A DNA stretch of 64,000 nucleotides from an uncultured Desulfomicrobiaceae bacterium (GCA_937989665.1 CALKRN010000023.1:1-64000), one strand, 5' to 3'. Counted from the stretch's first letter, positions 17,707-27,878 are shown. The notes: generated by a model from the letters alone, not told the origin. Program-made: numbers and translations.

Positions 17707-18651
17707 CTAGCCTTGGATAAGCTGCATCGCCATTTGCGGCAGCTGGTTCGCCTGGGAGAGCATGGCAACCGCGGCCTGGGTGAGGATCTGGTTGCGGACA
17801 AACATGGTCATCTCCTGTGCCACATCTGCGTCAGAGATACGTGACTCTGCCGCCTGCAGGTTCTCTGCCTGGATCTGGAGGTTGGTGATGGTGTTCTGGA
17901 GCCGATTCTGCAAGGCACCGAGGTTTGCACGGATGTTATCTTTCGAAACGATCGCCGCATTGAGGGCCTCCAGGGCCTGCTGAGCGGCCTGCTGGGTGGA
18001 GATGCTAAACCCGGCACCAGCAACACCCGAACCATTGTCTCGCCCTACGTCCGCTTGGTTGCCCACGCCTAAGGCCGAGGCCGTCGCTGTCTGGATGGCA
18101 ATGTAATAGTAGTCTTCTGCCGAGTCATTGCCTGAGCCAAAATGGACCTTGAGGGGACCGGTGGAAGTCAGCCCCGATCCATCATGGGACGAAGCCCACG
18201 AGGCCACATGCGGGGTAGAAGCAGAGAGATTACCGTTTAAAAGATAGATGCCGTTGAAGTTGGTGGCATTGGCGATTCGCGTGATTTCCGAAGCCATGGC
18301 CTGGTACTCGGAGTCAATGATGAGCCGTTGATCCGAAGTGTAGGTGCCGGTGGCCGCTTGTTCGGCCAGCTCCTTCATGCGGATGAGCTTTTCATCGATG
18401 ACCTGGAGCGCGCCATCTGCCGTTTGGATGAGGGAGATAGCGTCATTGGCATTGCGGATGCCCTGTTTGATGGCCGCGATGTCTGCCCGCATGAGCTCGC
18501 GGATGGCCAGGCCTGCGGCATCGTCAGCAGCAGTCCCCACCCGCAGGCCTGAGGACAACCGACGTGTCGACGTAGCCAACGCGCCGTAAGATTGAGTCAA
18601 ATTTCTGGCGGCGTTCATCGCCATCAGGTTGTGATTGATGACCAAAGACAT
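17707..18651 (-). CDS. Flagellin
   Basis: 314 aa. The N-terminal D0/D1 domain starts SLVINHNLMAMNAARNL and contains the LSSGLRV and DDAAGLAIRE motifs; the C-terminal D1/D0 domain contains ENLQAAESRISDADVAQEM and ends QMAMQLIQG. The variable central part is short, about 90 residues. It is the main filament subunit, exported through the flagellar secretion channel. AAGGAGG lies 8 nt before the chosen ATG. A sigma-54-like promoter sits about 40-60 nt upstream. No other flagellar structural gene is near except flaG, so the pair is separate from the main flagellar clusters. Confidence 0.95.
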   Translation of the reverse strand: MSLVINHNLMAMNAARNLTQSYGALATSTRRLSSGLRVGTAADDAAGLAIRELMRADIAAIKQGIRNANDAISLIQTADGALQVIDEKLIRMKELAEQAATGTYTSDQRLIIDSEYQAMASEITRIANATNFNGIYLLNGNLSASTPHVASWASSHDGSGLTSTGPLKVHFGSGNDSAEDYYYIAIQTATASALGVGNQADVGRDNGSGVAGAGFSISTQQAAQQALEALNAAIVSKDNIRANLGALQNRLQNTITNLQIQAENLQAAESRISDADVAQEMTMFVRNQILTQAAVAMLSQANQLPQMAMQLIQG

Positions 18652-18691
18652 GGGAAGAACCTCCTTGTTGGGTTGTGGTGTGCCTCTTCCC

Positions 18692-18710
18692 ATGCAGAAA
18701 CGATGCCGAA
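18692..18710 (-). promoter_or_regulatory. Candidate sigma-54 promoter for flagellin
   Basis: The minus-strand element CGGCATCGTTTCTGCAT has GG and GC exactly 10 bp apart, matching the -24/-12 layout of RpoN promoters (GGCA...TGCA). It would start transcription about 30 nt before the flagellin ATG. An AT-rich stretch lies just upstream. Confidence 0.5.
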
Positions 18711-18794
18711 AAATACAACCTTTTAAAATTATAAACTATGTTTACTTCTCCCCCTCCTTCTCCTGTCAGAAGACGGTCATTTTTGCCGTCCCCC

Positions 18795-18821
18795 TAAAGT
18801 TTCTGGGTCCTCCGCCGATAA
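18795..18821 (+). promoter_or_regulatory. Sigma-28 (FliA) promoter for flaG
   Basis: TAAAGTTT, an 11-nt spacer and GCCGATAA together match the sigma-28 consensus in every position. It ends 40 nt before the flaG ATG and points toward it. This places flaG in the late flagellar gene class. Confidence 0.85.
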
Positions 18822-18861
18822 GGGGAGCGACATCCTTTTAAAACCTTCAAGGAGGCCGGTC

Positions 18862-19218
18862 ATGCATCCTGTTGCCGCCATTGAGATCCAGCAAAGCAGC
18901 CAACCCGTGGAGGCGGCCGGGTGGACCTCGGACCGCCAAGACCCCCGCAACACCGAAGAGGATCGCCATCTCAGCCACAACCAGCCCCGGCTTTCACGCC
19001 AAACCGTGGCAGAAATCACCGAGGCCATGTCCGCCTATATGGCGTCCGTTGGGGTCAAACTCCAATTCCACATCGACGAATCCACCGACCGCATCCAAGT
19101 GGAAGTCCGCGACCCGCAAACCGACAAGCTTATCCGCAAAATCCCCCCCGATGACATCCTGCGCCTTGCCGCAGCCATCGAAGAAACCGTGGGGGTGCTC
19201 ATGGATCGGGAATTGTAG
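18862..19218 (+). CDS. flaG: FlaG family flagellar protein
   Basis: 118 aa. The first 50 residues are polar and variable. The second half has the FlaG signature: LQFHIDESTDRIQVEVRD, then TDKLIRKIPPDDILRLAAAI. FlaG proteins influence filament length and cap behaviour; the exact biochemistry is unsettled. AAGGAGG precedes the ATG and a perfect sigma-28 promoter lies 40 nt upstream. Divergent from flagellin. Confidence 0.9.
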   Translation: MHPVAAIEIQQSSQPVEAAGWTSDRQDPRNTEEDRHLSHNQPRLSRQTVAEITEAMSAYMASVGVKLQFHIDESTDRIQVEVRDPQTDKLIRKIPPDDILRLAAAIEETVGVLMDREL

Positions 19219-19912
19219 TCCAGCCCAAACAGGGGTGCGTACCACGGCAGCGAGTGTCGGCGCCCCGCTGGTGCCTCCAGCGACGAAGAACCATGGCCCC
19301 AGGCACGCCATCTCGCACTGCGCCGCCCGCAAACACGACTCGATCCACCTCTTTCTCCGGAAGGAGAAGCACTCCCACCCCGCGCGCCCTCTGCCTTGGA
19401 AGAAGCGACTGCGCCCTTCCAAGGAGAGGCAGGCGCTTTGAATCGCTCCTGCCTCTGCCCCACAGGCCCGTCGCCTACCGCCCCAAGAAGGACCTCCACG
19501 AAACGAGGTAATTCAAGTCCACACCGACCCGAGGACCGGGCGTCGTCTCCCGGGGTTCTCTCAGGCTCCCTACCACCCTCATGCGCCTTACCCCATCGCC
19601 GGGAGATATGGAGCCAAGGGAAGAACTTGTTTTCCCAGGACAAGCTCGCTAGAAAAGCCAGAGAAAATCTAATCCCCCGAGATGGAAGACTAGTTCTCTT
19701 TGAAGAGACGGAGAAGCCGTTTGTATCATTGCATCAAATGAAACAACAGCTACCATCAGTAAAAACCAGATGTATTCTCGTTCCATATTGCGAAGGAAAA
19801 TACGAATGATCTCTAAATCCAATACGATATTGAGGCCATATAATCGAATTACCGCAATAGCATCTCCTGAAGCCTCCGATGTTTTGGATATCTTACGTCG
19901 GAGATACCAGCA
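19219..19912. other. Intergenic region, nothing recognised
   Basis: About 690 nt. A perfect 6-bp hairpin (CGCTGG/CCAGCG, near 19266-19282) follows flaG without a T-run. The right third, from about 19,700, is AT-rich compared with its surroundings and probably holds the promoter of the next operon. No credible gene, tRNA or repeat was found. Confidence 0.5.
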
Positions 19913-20818
19913 ATGAAGATTTGGATTCTCGACCGTTGCTGTGAATTCTTTACCTTCCTCTTCGACCCCCTCCACCACTTTTGGGAGAGTGAGGGGTTCC
20001 ATCGTCTCGCGGCAAGCCTGCTGGTCTTCGTGTTCCTCGCCGCTCTCGGGGGTATCGAACTTGCCCGCCAAGGATGGCTTCCACCTTGGGTGGCTCCACA
20101 TACCCCCACCAGCCACTTCGCTGCTGTGCACCTCGCCTTTACCCTCGTGCTCATCCTTGAGGTGGTGAGTTTTCTCTTTGCCCTCCCCTGCTCCTTTTCC
20201 AAGGCCCTGGGGACCCAATTCGAAATCCTTGCCCTTATCCTTATGCGCAATGCCTTCAAAGAACTCGCCCTCCTTGGCGAGCCCATCACCATCAGCGAAG
20301 ATTTTACCCCGGTCCTCCATTTGGCCGTTTCTGGCTTCGGGGCCCTCGCGCTCTTCGCCCTCCTCGGGATCTACCGCCGCATCCAACCTAAACGCAAAAA
20401 AGAAGCCCTTTCGGCAACGGCCCTGTACCGCTTTGTGGCCATCAAAAAAGGCATCGCCCTGGTGCTCCTCGTCGTGTTCATCAGCTTCGGCATCACCAAT
20501 CTCTTCAAGACCCTCTCCGGGGTGCCCCACGTAGACTTCTTCCCCTTTTTCTACACCTTGCTCGTGTTCACCGACATCCTCATCGTCCTCGTGGCCCAAT
20601 GCTTCTGGCCGTCTTTCGAGGCCGTGTTCCGCAACTCAGGCTATGCCCTGGCCACGGTGTTCATCCGCCTTGCCTTGGCCGCCCCACCGCTGGTGGACGT
20701 CGTTCTCGCCATCCTCGCCATCCTCTTTGCCATTTCCCTCGCCCTGGTGTGGGATCGCATCTATACTGGGTTTCCCACCCAACGTCCGGAACCTCCCTCT
20801 CTAAGGAATTCGCTATGA
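19913..20818 (+). CDS. Integral membrane protein of unknown function
   Basis: 301 aa. About six hydrophobic segments (for example HRLAASLLVFVFLAALGG, then FAAVHLAFTLVLILEVVSF, and three near the C-terminus). There are no transporter or enzyme motifs I can name; a basic cytoplasmic loop (RRIQPKRKKEAL) lies in the middle. GGAG precedes the ATG. Its stop codon overlaps the start of the HD-domain gene (ATGA), which begins the recCBD group, so it may be the first gene of that operon. Confidence 0.75.
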   Translation: MKIWILDRCCEFFTFLFDPLHHFWESEGFHRLAASLLVFVFLAALGGIELARQGWLPPWVAPHTPTSHFAAVHLAFTLVLILEVVSFLFALPCSFSKALGTQFEILALILMRNAFKELALLGEPITISEDFTPVLHLAVSGFGALALFALLGIYRRIQPKRKKEALSATALYRFVAIKKGIALVLLVVFISFGITNLFKTLSGVPHVDFFPFFYTLLVFTDILIVLVAQCFWPSFEAVFRNSGYALATVFIRLALAAPPLVDVVLAILAILFAISLALVWDRIYTGFPTQRPEPPSLRNSL

Positions 20819-21366
20819 TCACTCGCGAACACGCCCTGCGTCTTCTTGCCGAAGCCGACACCCCGCCCCATCTTTTGATCCATGCCCAAGAGACCGAGGC
20901 GGTCCTCATGGCCTTGGCCGAACACCTTGGCCAGGACCCAGCGCTCTGGGGGCGAGTCGGCCTTCTCCACGACCTCGATTATCCCGCCACCCAGGACTCC
21001 CCGGAACTCCACGGCATCATCGCTGCCAATACCCTGGGCGGAATGCTGCCTGAAATTGGCCTTGCCGCCATCCGCGCCCATAACCCAGCCACCGGCTTTG
21101 CCCCACAATCGCCCCTCGATTTTGCCCTGCGCTGTGGAGAGACCGTAACCGGTCTTATCCATGCCGCAGCCCTCGTGCGCCCTCTGCGCACCCACGGACT
21201 TGGTGCCGCTAGCCTGCGCAAAAAAATGAAGGACAAGCGCTTTGCCGCCACGGTCTGCCGGCAGACTATCGCCGAATGCCAGCATCTTGGGCTCGAACTC
21301 GATGCCTTTCTCGACCTTGCCGCCGCGGCTATCCATACGTTGGCCGCTGACATCGACCTGGACTAG
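20815..21366 (+). CDS. HD-domain protein
   Basis: 183 aa, almost entirely one HD phosphohydrolase-like domain. The metal ligands appear in order: the first His in HLLIHAQETEAV, the HD pair in GLLHDLDYPA, and further His in SPELHGIIAAN and IRAHNPATG. The family hydrolyses phosphate esters of nucleotides or similar compounds; the substrate is unknown. It is coupled to the membrane protein upstream by a 4-nt overlap and is followed 4 nt later by recC. Confidence 0.8.
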   Translation: MITREHALRLLAEADTPPHLLIHAQETEAVLMALAEHLGQDPALWGRVGLLHDLDYPATQDSPELHGIIAANTLGGMLPEIGLAAIRAHNPATGFAPQSPLDFALRCGETVTGLIHAAALVRPLRTHGLGAASLRKKMKDKRFAATVCRQTIAECQHLGLELDAFLDLAAAAIHTLAADIDLD

Positions 21367-21370
21367 CCCC

Positions 21371-24300
21371 ATGGCCCTAACGGTCTTTGTCTCCAATCGC
21401 CTAGAATTCCTCGCCACGCTCCTCGCCGAGCACCTCAAGGAGGCCCCCCCATCCCTGACCCCTGAGATCGTCGTCGTCCCATCGCGGGGGATGGAACGCT
21501 ACCTCGCCATGACCCTCGCCCAAGAGCTCGGCGTCTGCGCGGCCGTGGCCTTCCCCTTTCCAGGGGCCGTGGTGGAAGACCTTGCGCTTCGACTGCAGGT
21601 CCCAGGTGCGCAGACCCCGCTCTCCCGCACCCTTCTCCTTTGGCGCTTGCTGGCCGCACTGCACGCCAGCGAAGCAATCCTCCCCCCTGAGCTGCGCGCT
21701 CCCGCTCCTCGCCAACGCATGCGCCACGCCACCGCTCTTGCCGCGGTCTTCGAGCGCTACCTCCTCTTTCGCCCCCATTGGCTCTTGCGCTGGCAAGAGG
21801 GGCGGCGTTGTGGCGAACTGCCACCCGAATACCATGCCCTGGAAGACTGGCAACGCCACCTCTGGACACAGGCCATCCGCGGTCAGGAAGACAACCACCG
21901 GGCCGCCATCACCACGGCCCTCATCACGGCCCTCCAGGGGGACACGCTGCCAGGCCTGCCCCACCGCCTCGCACTTTTTGGCCTCTCGAACCTCCCCCCC
22001 CTTTTTCTCCAGCTCCTCGTTGCCGTAGCCCGGCATATCCCGGTCCAGGTCTATCTCCTCTCCCCCTCGCCTCAGAACTGGGAACGGCATCCCGCTCTTG
22101 AGAGCGCCAGTGCCGCCCGACTCCTGGCCCTCCTTGGGAGGACGACGCGCGATTGCCTCGATGCCCTCGAGCCTCATGGGACCATCCTGCCCCTTTTTGC
22201 AGAACCTACACCCGACACAATGCTTGGCCTCCTCCAGGCCGACCTCCTCCACCTCCCCGACGCCCCCCCAGCCGTGGACATCCCTCGCTGCCGCTGCCAC
22301 CTGGAGGTCCACGCCTGCCCGACCCCGCGCCGCGAAGTGGAGGTCCTGCGGGAGCGACTCCTGGCCCTCCTTCAGGCTGACCCCTCCCTTGCACCCCACC
22401 ACATCCTCGTGGTCGTCACGGACATGGCCACCTACGCCCCACTCCTTCATGCCGTCCTAGGCGCCGGAGCGCCCCCCCAGCTCCCGTACAGCGTCTCCGA
22501 TGACAACGATGCCACCCAGAGCCCAGAAATGGAGCTCTTGCTCAATCTCCTGACCGCGGCTGCTGGCCGGCTGGAGCGCTCACGGGTCTTTGAGCTCCTC
22601 ACTGCCCCGCCCACCCGAACCCTCCTTGGCGGAAGCGATGCCGACGAAGAACGTCTGCGCCTGTGGTTCGAAGAGGCGGGCATTGCCTGGGGCATAGACC
22701 GAGAGTTCCGCCAATCCCTAGGGCTGCCTCCCAGCGATACCGGCACCTGGCGCGCTGGCCTTACGCGTTTGGCCCTGGGGCTAGCCACAGGCCCAACGGA
22801 AGAGCTCGTGCTGGGCATGGCCCCCCTCGCCCTGCCCAGCAACGAAGAGGAACGCCAGCTCCTGGCACGCTGTATCGCCTGGCTTGACGCGCTCCAGCGC
22901 CTGACGGCCTTGGTCCACGAGGCAAAACCTGCCTGGGACGAGATCCTCCCGTGGATGCTCACGACCTTCTTCCCACAAGAAGGCGCAGGCCTCGTCCCCT
23001 TGCGCCGCGCCGTGGCCGAAACCATCACCGCCTGGAAAGAGGCTGGCCAGCCTCCCGCTTGCGCCCACACCATGGCCCTGGCCATAACGCACAGCCTCGG
23101 CCTTGCCAGCGCAGAGACCGGTTTTCTTGCCCATGGGATCACCTGCTGCAGTCCCCGACCCATGCGGGCTGTACCCTTTCGCGTCGTGGCCATTCTGGGC
23201 CTTGGCGCTGGGGCCTTTCCACGTGCCGAGATAACGCCACGTTTTGACCTTGCTGCAGCCATCCCCCGACCAGGGGACCGCAGCCTCTGGGACGATGACC
23301 GCGCTACCTTCCTCCACCTCATACTCTCAGCCCGCGATCATCTTCTGCTCTTCCTCCCCGAGGCCTCAACCCCAGGACCATCCCCCCTCCTGGAAGCCCT
23401 CCTGGAACACCTCGACTGCCGGGCCACCGTGGATGGGATTCCCCCCTCGCAGGCCCTCATAACCCACCACCCGCCCTTTCCCTTCCACCCCCAGGCCCTG
23501 GACATCCATTTCCCATGCCCCACCCATACCCCTGCCCGTCTTGCCGAAGCCCAGGCCCTCCTCGCACCCAAACGCCCCTCACCTTCCCTTTTTCCGCGTC
23601 CCCTCCCCGAGCCAACCTTGCCCACCGAGCTCGACCTCGATGACCTCATTGCGGCCCTTGCCCACCCCTGCCGCGCCCTCCTCCGCTCCCTTGGCATCAT
23701 CCCCCCCCAGCCCGAAGAGGCCGTATCAGACGATGAACCCTTGACCACCCCCCAGCGGCTCGCCGCTTACCGCATCAAAGAACGTCTCCTGCCCCAAGCA
23801 CTTGCCGGCGCCACCCACCAAGAACTCCTCCGCCTCTGCCAGGCCTGGCATTGGCTGCCAGATTCCCCAGCTGCTGAGGCCGTTGCAGCGCCCCTCCTAA
23901 GCGCCGTCACCACCGTGGCCAACGAAGTCCGGGCCATGGCTCCCTCCGGCCTTTTGGTACGCCCTTGCAGCGTCCTCCTCGATGGCGTTGTCCTCTATGG
24001 CTCCCTTCACCACGAAGGAAACACTATCTTCCTCCCTCGACCCTCAAAGCTGCGGCCCCGCGACGCCGTGGCCCTTCGCCTCACCGCCCTCATGGCCGGG
24101 GCCAGCGGCCAGGCCACAAACGCGGCCCTCATCACCGAAGAAGGCACTTTCACGGCAAGCTGCCCGCCGTCAGCAGCAGCCATGGCCCAACTTCTGCAAT
24201 TCCTTGACCTCTGGCGCGAGCTCCACCGCCGCCCCCTGCCCTTTTTCCCCAAGTCCTGTCTGGCGTACGCCCAGTCGCTTCCCAAAGGCGAACAATCGGC

Positions 24301-24460
24301 ATGCGAGGCCATGCAAAAGGCCTGGAAGAGCGGCCCCTTCCCGGAATGCCAAGACCCCTTTCTCGCACGCTGCTTTCCCGACGGCCCACCGTGGGAAGCG
24401 GCCAAAGACCTTGCCCGCCATCTCTTGGCCCCGGTCTTCGCCGGAGGTCCAGGTGGCTAA
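21371..24460 (+). CDS. recC: Exodeoxyribonuclease V subunit gamma (RecC)
   Basis: 1029 aa, near the usual size. The N-terminus (TVFVSNRLEFLATLLAEHL, then VVPSRGMERYLAMTLA) is characteristic of RecC, as is FRVVAILGLGAGAFPR in the middle. RecC holds the split DNA strands and recognises Chi in the RecBCD machine that processes double-strand ends and degrades foreign linear DNA. Start at the ATG 4 nt after the HD gene; no strong ribosome binding site, so coupling is likely. It overlaps recB by 8 nt. Confidence 0.9.
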   Translation: MALTVFVSNRLEFLATLLAEHLKEAPPSLTPEIVVVPSRGMERYLAMTLAQELGVCAAVAFPFPGAVVEDLALRLQVPGAQTPLSRTLLLWRLLAALHASEAILPPELRAPAPRQRMRHATALAAVFERYLLFRPHWLLRWQEGRRCGELPPEYHALEDWQRHLWTQAIRGQEDNHRAAITTALITALQGDTLPGLPHRLALFGLSNLPPLFLQLLVAVARHIPVQVYLLSPSPQNWERHPALESASAARLLALLGRTTRDCLDALEPHGTILPLFAEPTPDTMLGLLQADLLHLPDAPPAVDIPRCRCHLEVHACPTPRREVEVLRERLLALLQADPSLAPHHILVVVTDMATYAPLLHAVLGAGAPPQLPYSVSDDNDATQSPEMELLLNLLTAAAGRLERSRVFELLTAPPTRTLLGGSDADEERLRLWFEEAGIAWGIDREFRQSLGLPPSDTGTWRAGLTRLALGLATGPTEELVLGMAPLALPSNEEERQLLARCIAWLDALQRLTALVHEAKPAWDEILPWMLTTFFPQEGAGLVPLRRAVAETITAWKEAGQPPACAHTMALAITHSLGLASAETGFLAHGITCCSPRPMRAVPFRVVAILGLGAGAFPRAEITPRFDLAAAIPRPGDRSLWDDDRATFLHLILSARDHLLLFLPEASTPGPSPLLEALLEHLDCRATVDGIPPSQALITHHPPFPFHPQALDIHFPCPTHTPARLAEAQALLAPKRPSPSLFPRPLPEPTLPTELDLDDLIAALAHPCRALLRSLGIIPPQPEEAVSDDEPLTTPQRLAAYRIKERLLPQALAGATHQELLRLCQAWHWLPDSPAAEAVAAPLLSAVTTVANEVRAMAPSGLLVRPCSVLLDGVVLYGSLHHEGNTIFLPRPSKLRPRDAVALRLTALMAGASGQATNAALITEEGTFTASCPPSAAAMAQLLQFLDLWRELHRRPLPFFPKSCLAYAQSLPKGEQSACEAMQKAWKSGPFPECQDPFLARCFPDGPPWEAAKDLARHLLAPVFAGGPGG

Positions 24461-27400
24461 CCTCATCGAGATCCCCCTCACAGGCCGCGTCTTGGTGGAG
24501 GCGAGCGCCGGCACAGGCAAAACCCATGCCTTGGAACTGCTTTTTACCCGACTCATCGCCCTGGAAGGGGTCGCCGGAGAGTCCATCCTCGTCGTCACCT
24601 TCACCGAGGCTGCCGCTGCTGAGCTGCGTCTGCGTCTTGCCCGCCGCCTACGCCTTGCCCGCCGCGCCCTCTTGCATGACGAAGAGACCGACCCCTTCTC
24701 CCAACGCTTGCGCCAATCCCAAAGGGCAGGAGTCCCAGTGGCTGCCCGCCTGGACACCGCCCTTCAGACCATGGACCAAGTGACCATCGCCACCATCCAC
24801 GGCTTTTGCCGCCGCCTCCTCACCCGCTTTGCCCCAGCAACCTTGGGCGAGCTCACCGAGGACCTCTCTCCCATCATCCACGGCGTGGCCATGGATTTTT
24901 GGCGCCAGCACCTGGCCCCTCGCCGGGGCATCGCTGGACAGGCCCTCTGTACCCAGCTTTCGGTCCAGGACCTGGAAGCCATCCTTCGCCTCCCAGTCCT
25001 GGCCCAAGGCCCGCGCATCCTCCCTCCACCGCCCCAGGTCCTCGATGATGCAGCGCTGCAATTTGCCGAAGCCCAGCTGACCGAGTCTCTGGCCGCAGTT
25101 TACGACCAATGGAACGACATCACCGCGGCTGTGGACTGGTGCATCCACCACGGCGCCACCTGTTTTGACGGCCGCCGCATCCGAGAGGGGAGCTTGGCTC
25201 GCAGCCTCCAGGCATGGGCGGCCTTCCTCGCTGCCCCCTGGAACGGCATCGCCAAGGACATGGCTAAACTTTTGCCCGAATATCTCCACCGCTGCCGCAA
25301 AAAAAATGCCCCCCCCTTCATCGAGGAAATCCGCGCCCTGGACTGCCTCACTGCGGCCTTTGCGGCCGCACAGGCCTTTCAGGCCGCCATCACGGCATGG
25401 CGCACCAGCGCCCTCGCCACCCTGGCGGCCACAGCCACCGAACGCCTCGAGGCCGCCTGCCAAAAGGCCGGGGTCCACGGCTTTGACGCCCTCCTGCGCC
25501 ACGCTGCCCAACTCCTCCAAGACCCGGAAACCTGCCGCCAAGCCCAACGCCTTTGGCAGGTGGCCCTGGTGGACGAATTCCAGGATACCGACGCCCTTCA
25601 GGAAACCATCCTCTCCCGCCTCTTCGATGCCCCGGGCCATGGTCGAATCCTCGTGGGCGACCCCAAGCAGTCCATCTATGCCTTCCGGGGGGCCGATCTG
25701 CCTGTCTATCTCAAGGCGGCTCGCCAATGCGAGCACCGCACCACCTTGGATACCAACTACCGCGCCCATCCCGACCTCGTCGCGGCCATCAACGCCATCT
25801 TCCACCGCCACAGCACGGCTTTTGTCCTCCCGGAAATGGAGTTTACCCCAGTACAGCCCCGTCCTGCCCCCTGGCCCACCTGCACGGACCCCGAGGTCAA
25901 TGCCGCCTGCATCCTCTGGCACATCCCGGCCCCAGAAGGCCCCCTGGCCAAAGAAGCGGCCATCCGCCTCCTCGCCCAAGCCATTGCCGCAGAGGCCAGC
26001 CGCCTGCTGCGTGCTGGGGTCCTCATCGACGCCACACCGCTCCACCCTGGCCATCTCGCGGTGCTCGTGGACACCAACGCCCAGATGGGGCCTGTGGCTC
26101 AGGCCCTGGAAGCGGTGGGCATCCCATGCATCCTCGAAGAAGAGACCTCAGTCCTTGCAAGCGGGGAAGCCCAGGAACTCCTCGCCATCCTTTGGGCCTT
26201 GCGTGAACCCAGACGCCGCAGACGCATCGCTACGGCCCTGGCCACCGACCTCATGGGCCTCGATGCCCAGGCCATCCGAGAGCTCCTCGACGACCCCAAC
26301 CGCCTCGCCCAATGGCAAGAGCGCTGGATCGAAGGGCAGCGTATCTGCCAGCGCCATGGAGTCATCGCGGCCCTCGAGGGACTCCTTCAGGAAGTCCGGG
26401 CCCGGGAACGCCTCCTTGCCACCCCTGCCGGACTGCGCCGGGTGACCAATCTCGAGCACATCCTCGAGCTCCTGCAAGCCAAGGCCATGGCCGGGGCTCG
26501 CCTGACTGACCTCTGTACCTTCTTAAGCCACAAGGCCCCCCTCACCGAGGCCACGGCCATGCGCTCCGTGCCCACCGAAACGGCGGTGCGCATCCTCACG
26601 GTCCACAAAAGCAAGGGCCTGGAGTTCCCCGTTGTCTTTTGTCCGTTTCTCTGGCGCGCCCCCCAGCCCAAACTTCCCCTCCTCTCTCACGACGCCCAAG
26701 GCGGCCTCCTCCTTGACCTGGAGGGGACCACACAAGACCAGGCTATCCAGGAGGCCCTGGCAGAAAGTGTCCGGCTCAGCTACGTGGCCCTCACCCGGGC
26801 AAGCCACCGCCTCTACCTTGCCTGGGGCCGGGTTCATGGCGCCGATGCCTCCGGCTTTGCCTGGGCCCTCCACGGCCATCGGGGCACGCCGGACTGGAAG
26901 ATCCTCCATGAGGCAGAGGTGGAGGAGGACCTCGCGCCCTTGGCCGAGGCCCTCCTCATCCAGCCCCTGCCCACAACCCCGCCCGAACCCTGGGAACCAC
27001 CGGCGCCAACCTGGGAGCTTACCCTTGCCCCCTTTACCCGGGAACTTCCCCCGCCACCGGCCATCCAAAGCTTTACAGGACTCATGCGCGGCCGCAGCAC
27101 CAACACCCCCGTTGGTGACGACGAGCCTGAGCTCCCCTCCTCGCCGCCACCTCAGGAGGGCGCAGATATCGCCTCCTTCCCCAGCGGCCCGGTGGCGGGG
27201 TCTTGTATCCACGCCCTCTGGCAGGCCGTGGCGGCCGGAGTGCCCGCCGAAGAAGCTGCCCGCCGCAGCCTCATGGCCTTTGGCATCCCCCTCCTGTGGC
27301 AAGAGACGCTCGTGGCCATGGTTCATGACGTGCTCGGTGCTGACCTTGGCGGGGTGCGTCTGCACCTTGCCGAGGAATGGCAGGCGGAACTGCCTTTCCT

Positions 27401-27878
27401 GCTGCCCACAGCAGGTCTGCAGGCAGCGGAGCTAGCCGTCCTGTGCCGCCAGTTGAGCAACCGCACCGTGTCTCTCCCCCAAGACCTCGGCGCAGGATGG
27501 ATCACCGGGGTGATCGACGCCGTGGTCAAGGTCAACGGGCGCTTTTACGTCGTGGACTGGAAGACCCACCTCCTTGGCCCTACCCCGGCGGCCTATAGCC
27601 CGACCGCCATGGCCAAGGTCATGGCCGAGCATGGCTACGACCTCCAAGGGATCCTCTACCTCGCCGCGCTCGATCGCCTCCTGGCCTGGCGCATCCCCAA
27701 CATTGATCCCCTCGAACTCCTCGGCGGGGCCTTTTTTATCTTCGTGCGCGGCATCCACCCCGCGTATCCTGGCCATGGCATTGTCCACCTTCCTCTCCAT
27801 CCACCAACCATCCAAGACCTGCGCCACCGCCTATGCTCGCCCCCTCGCCTCCTCTTCTCCACTTCGCCCCAGCGCTGA
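24453..27878 (+). CDS. recB: Exodeoxyribonuclease V subunit beta (RecB)
   Basis: 1141 aa. A UvrD-type helicase: ASAGTGKT at 17-24, VTFTEAAAAELR after it, VDEFQDTD and GDPKQSIYAFRGADL in the middle, and SYVALTRASHRLY near motif VI. The C-terminal RecB nuclease domain has the metal-binding D and DWK in GVIDAVVKV...YVVDWKTH (about 1020-1037). It is the 3'-5' motor and the only nuclease of the complex. GTG start with CGGAGG just upstream; longer in-frame sequence upstream belongs to recC and was discarded. It overlaps recD by 46 nt. Confidence 0.93.
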   Translation: MANLIEIPLTGRVLVEASAGTGKTHALELLFTRLIALEGVAGESILVVTFTEAAAAELRLRLARRLRLARRALLHDEETDPFSQRLRQSQRAGVPVAARLDTALQTMDQVTIATIHGFCRRLLTRFAPATLGELTEDLSPIIHGVAMDFWRQHLAPRRGIAGQALCTQLSVQDLEAILRLPVLAQGPRILPPPPQVLDDAALQFAEAQLTESLAAVYDQWNDITAAVDWCIHHGATCFDGRRIREGSLARSLQAWAAFLAAPWNGIAKDMAKLLPEYLHRCRKKNAPPFIEEIRALDCLTAAFAAAQAFQAAITAWRTSALATLAATATERLEAACQKAGVHGFDALLRHAAQLLQDPETCRQAQRLWQVALVDEFQDTDALQETILSRLFDAPGHGRILVGDPKQSIYAFRGADLPVYLKAARQCEHRTTLDTNYRAHPDLVAAINAIFHRHSTAFVLPEMEFTPVQPRPAPWPTCTDPEVNAACILWHIPAPEGPLAKEAAIRLLAQAIAAEASRLLRAGVLIDATPLHPGHLAVLVDTNAQMGPVAQALEAVGIPCILEEETSVLASGEAQELLAILWALREPRRRRRIATALATDLMGLDAQAIRELLDDPNRLAQWQERWIEGQRICQRHGVIAALEGLLQEVRARERLLATPAGLRRVTNLEHILELLQAKAMAGARLTDLCTFLSHKAPLTEATAMRSVPTETAVRILTVHKSKGLEFPVVFCPFLWRAPQPKLPLLSHDAQGGLLLDLEGTTQDQAIQEALAESVRLSYVALTRASHRLYLAWGRVHGADASGFAWALHGHRGTPDWKILHEAEVEEDLAPLAEALLIQPLPTTPPEPWEPPAPTWELTLAPFTRELPPPPAIQSFTGLMRGRSTNTPVGDDEPELPSSPPPQEGADIASFPSGPVAGSCIHALWQAVAAGVPAEEAARRSLMAFGIPLLWQETLVAMVHDVLGADLGGVRLHLAEEWQAELPFLLPTAGLQAAELAVLCRQLSNRTVSLPQDLGAGWITGVIDAVVKVNGRFYVVDWKTHLLGPTPAAYSPTAMAKVMAEHGYDLQGILYLAALDRLLAWRIPNIDPLELLGGAFFIFVRGIHPAYPGHGIVHLPLHPPTIQDLRHRLCSPPRLLFSTSPQR

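Noticed and set aside
19649-20599. Highly acidic minus-strand open frame of about 316 codons
   Set aside because: Antisense of a hydrophobic membrane-protein gene, which always gives Glu/Asp/Gly-rich text; no start signal.
24648-26054. Minus-strand open frame of about 470 codons within recB
   Set aside because: Lies opposite recB helicase motifs; typical GC-rich shadow.
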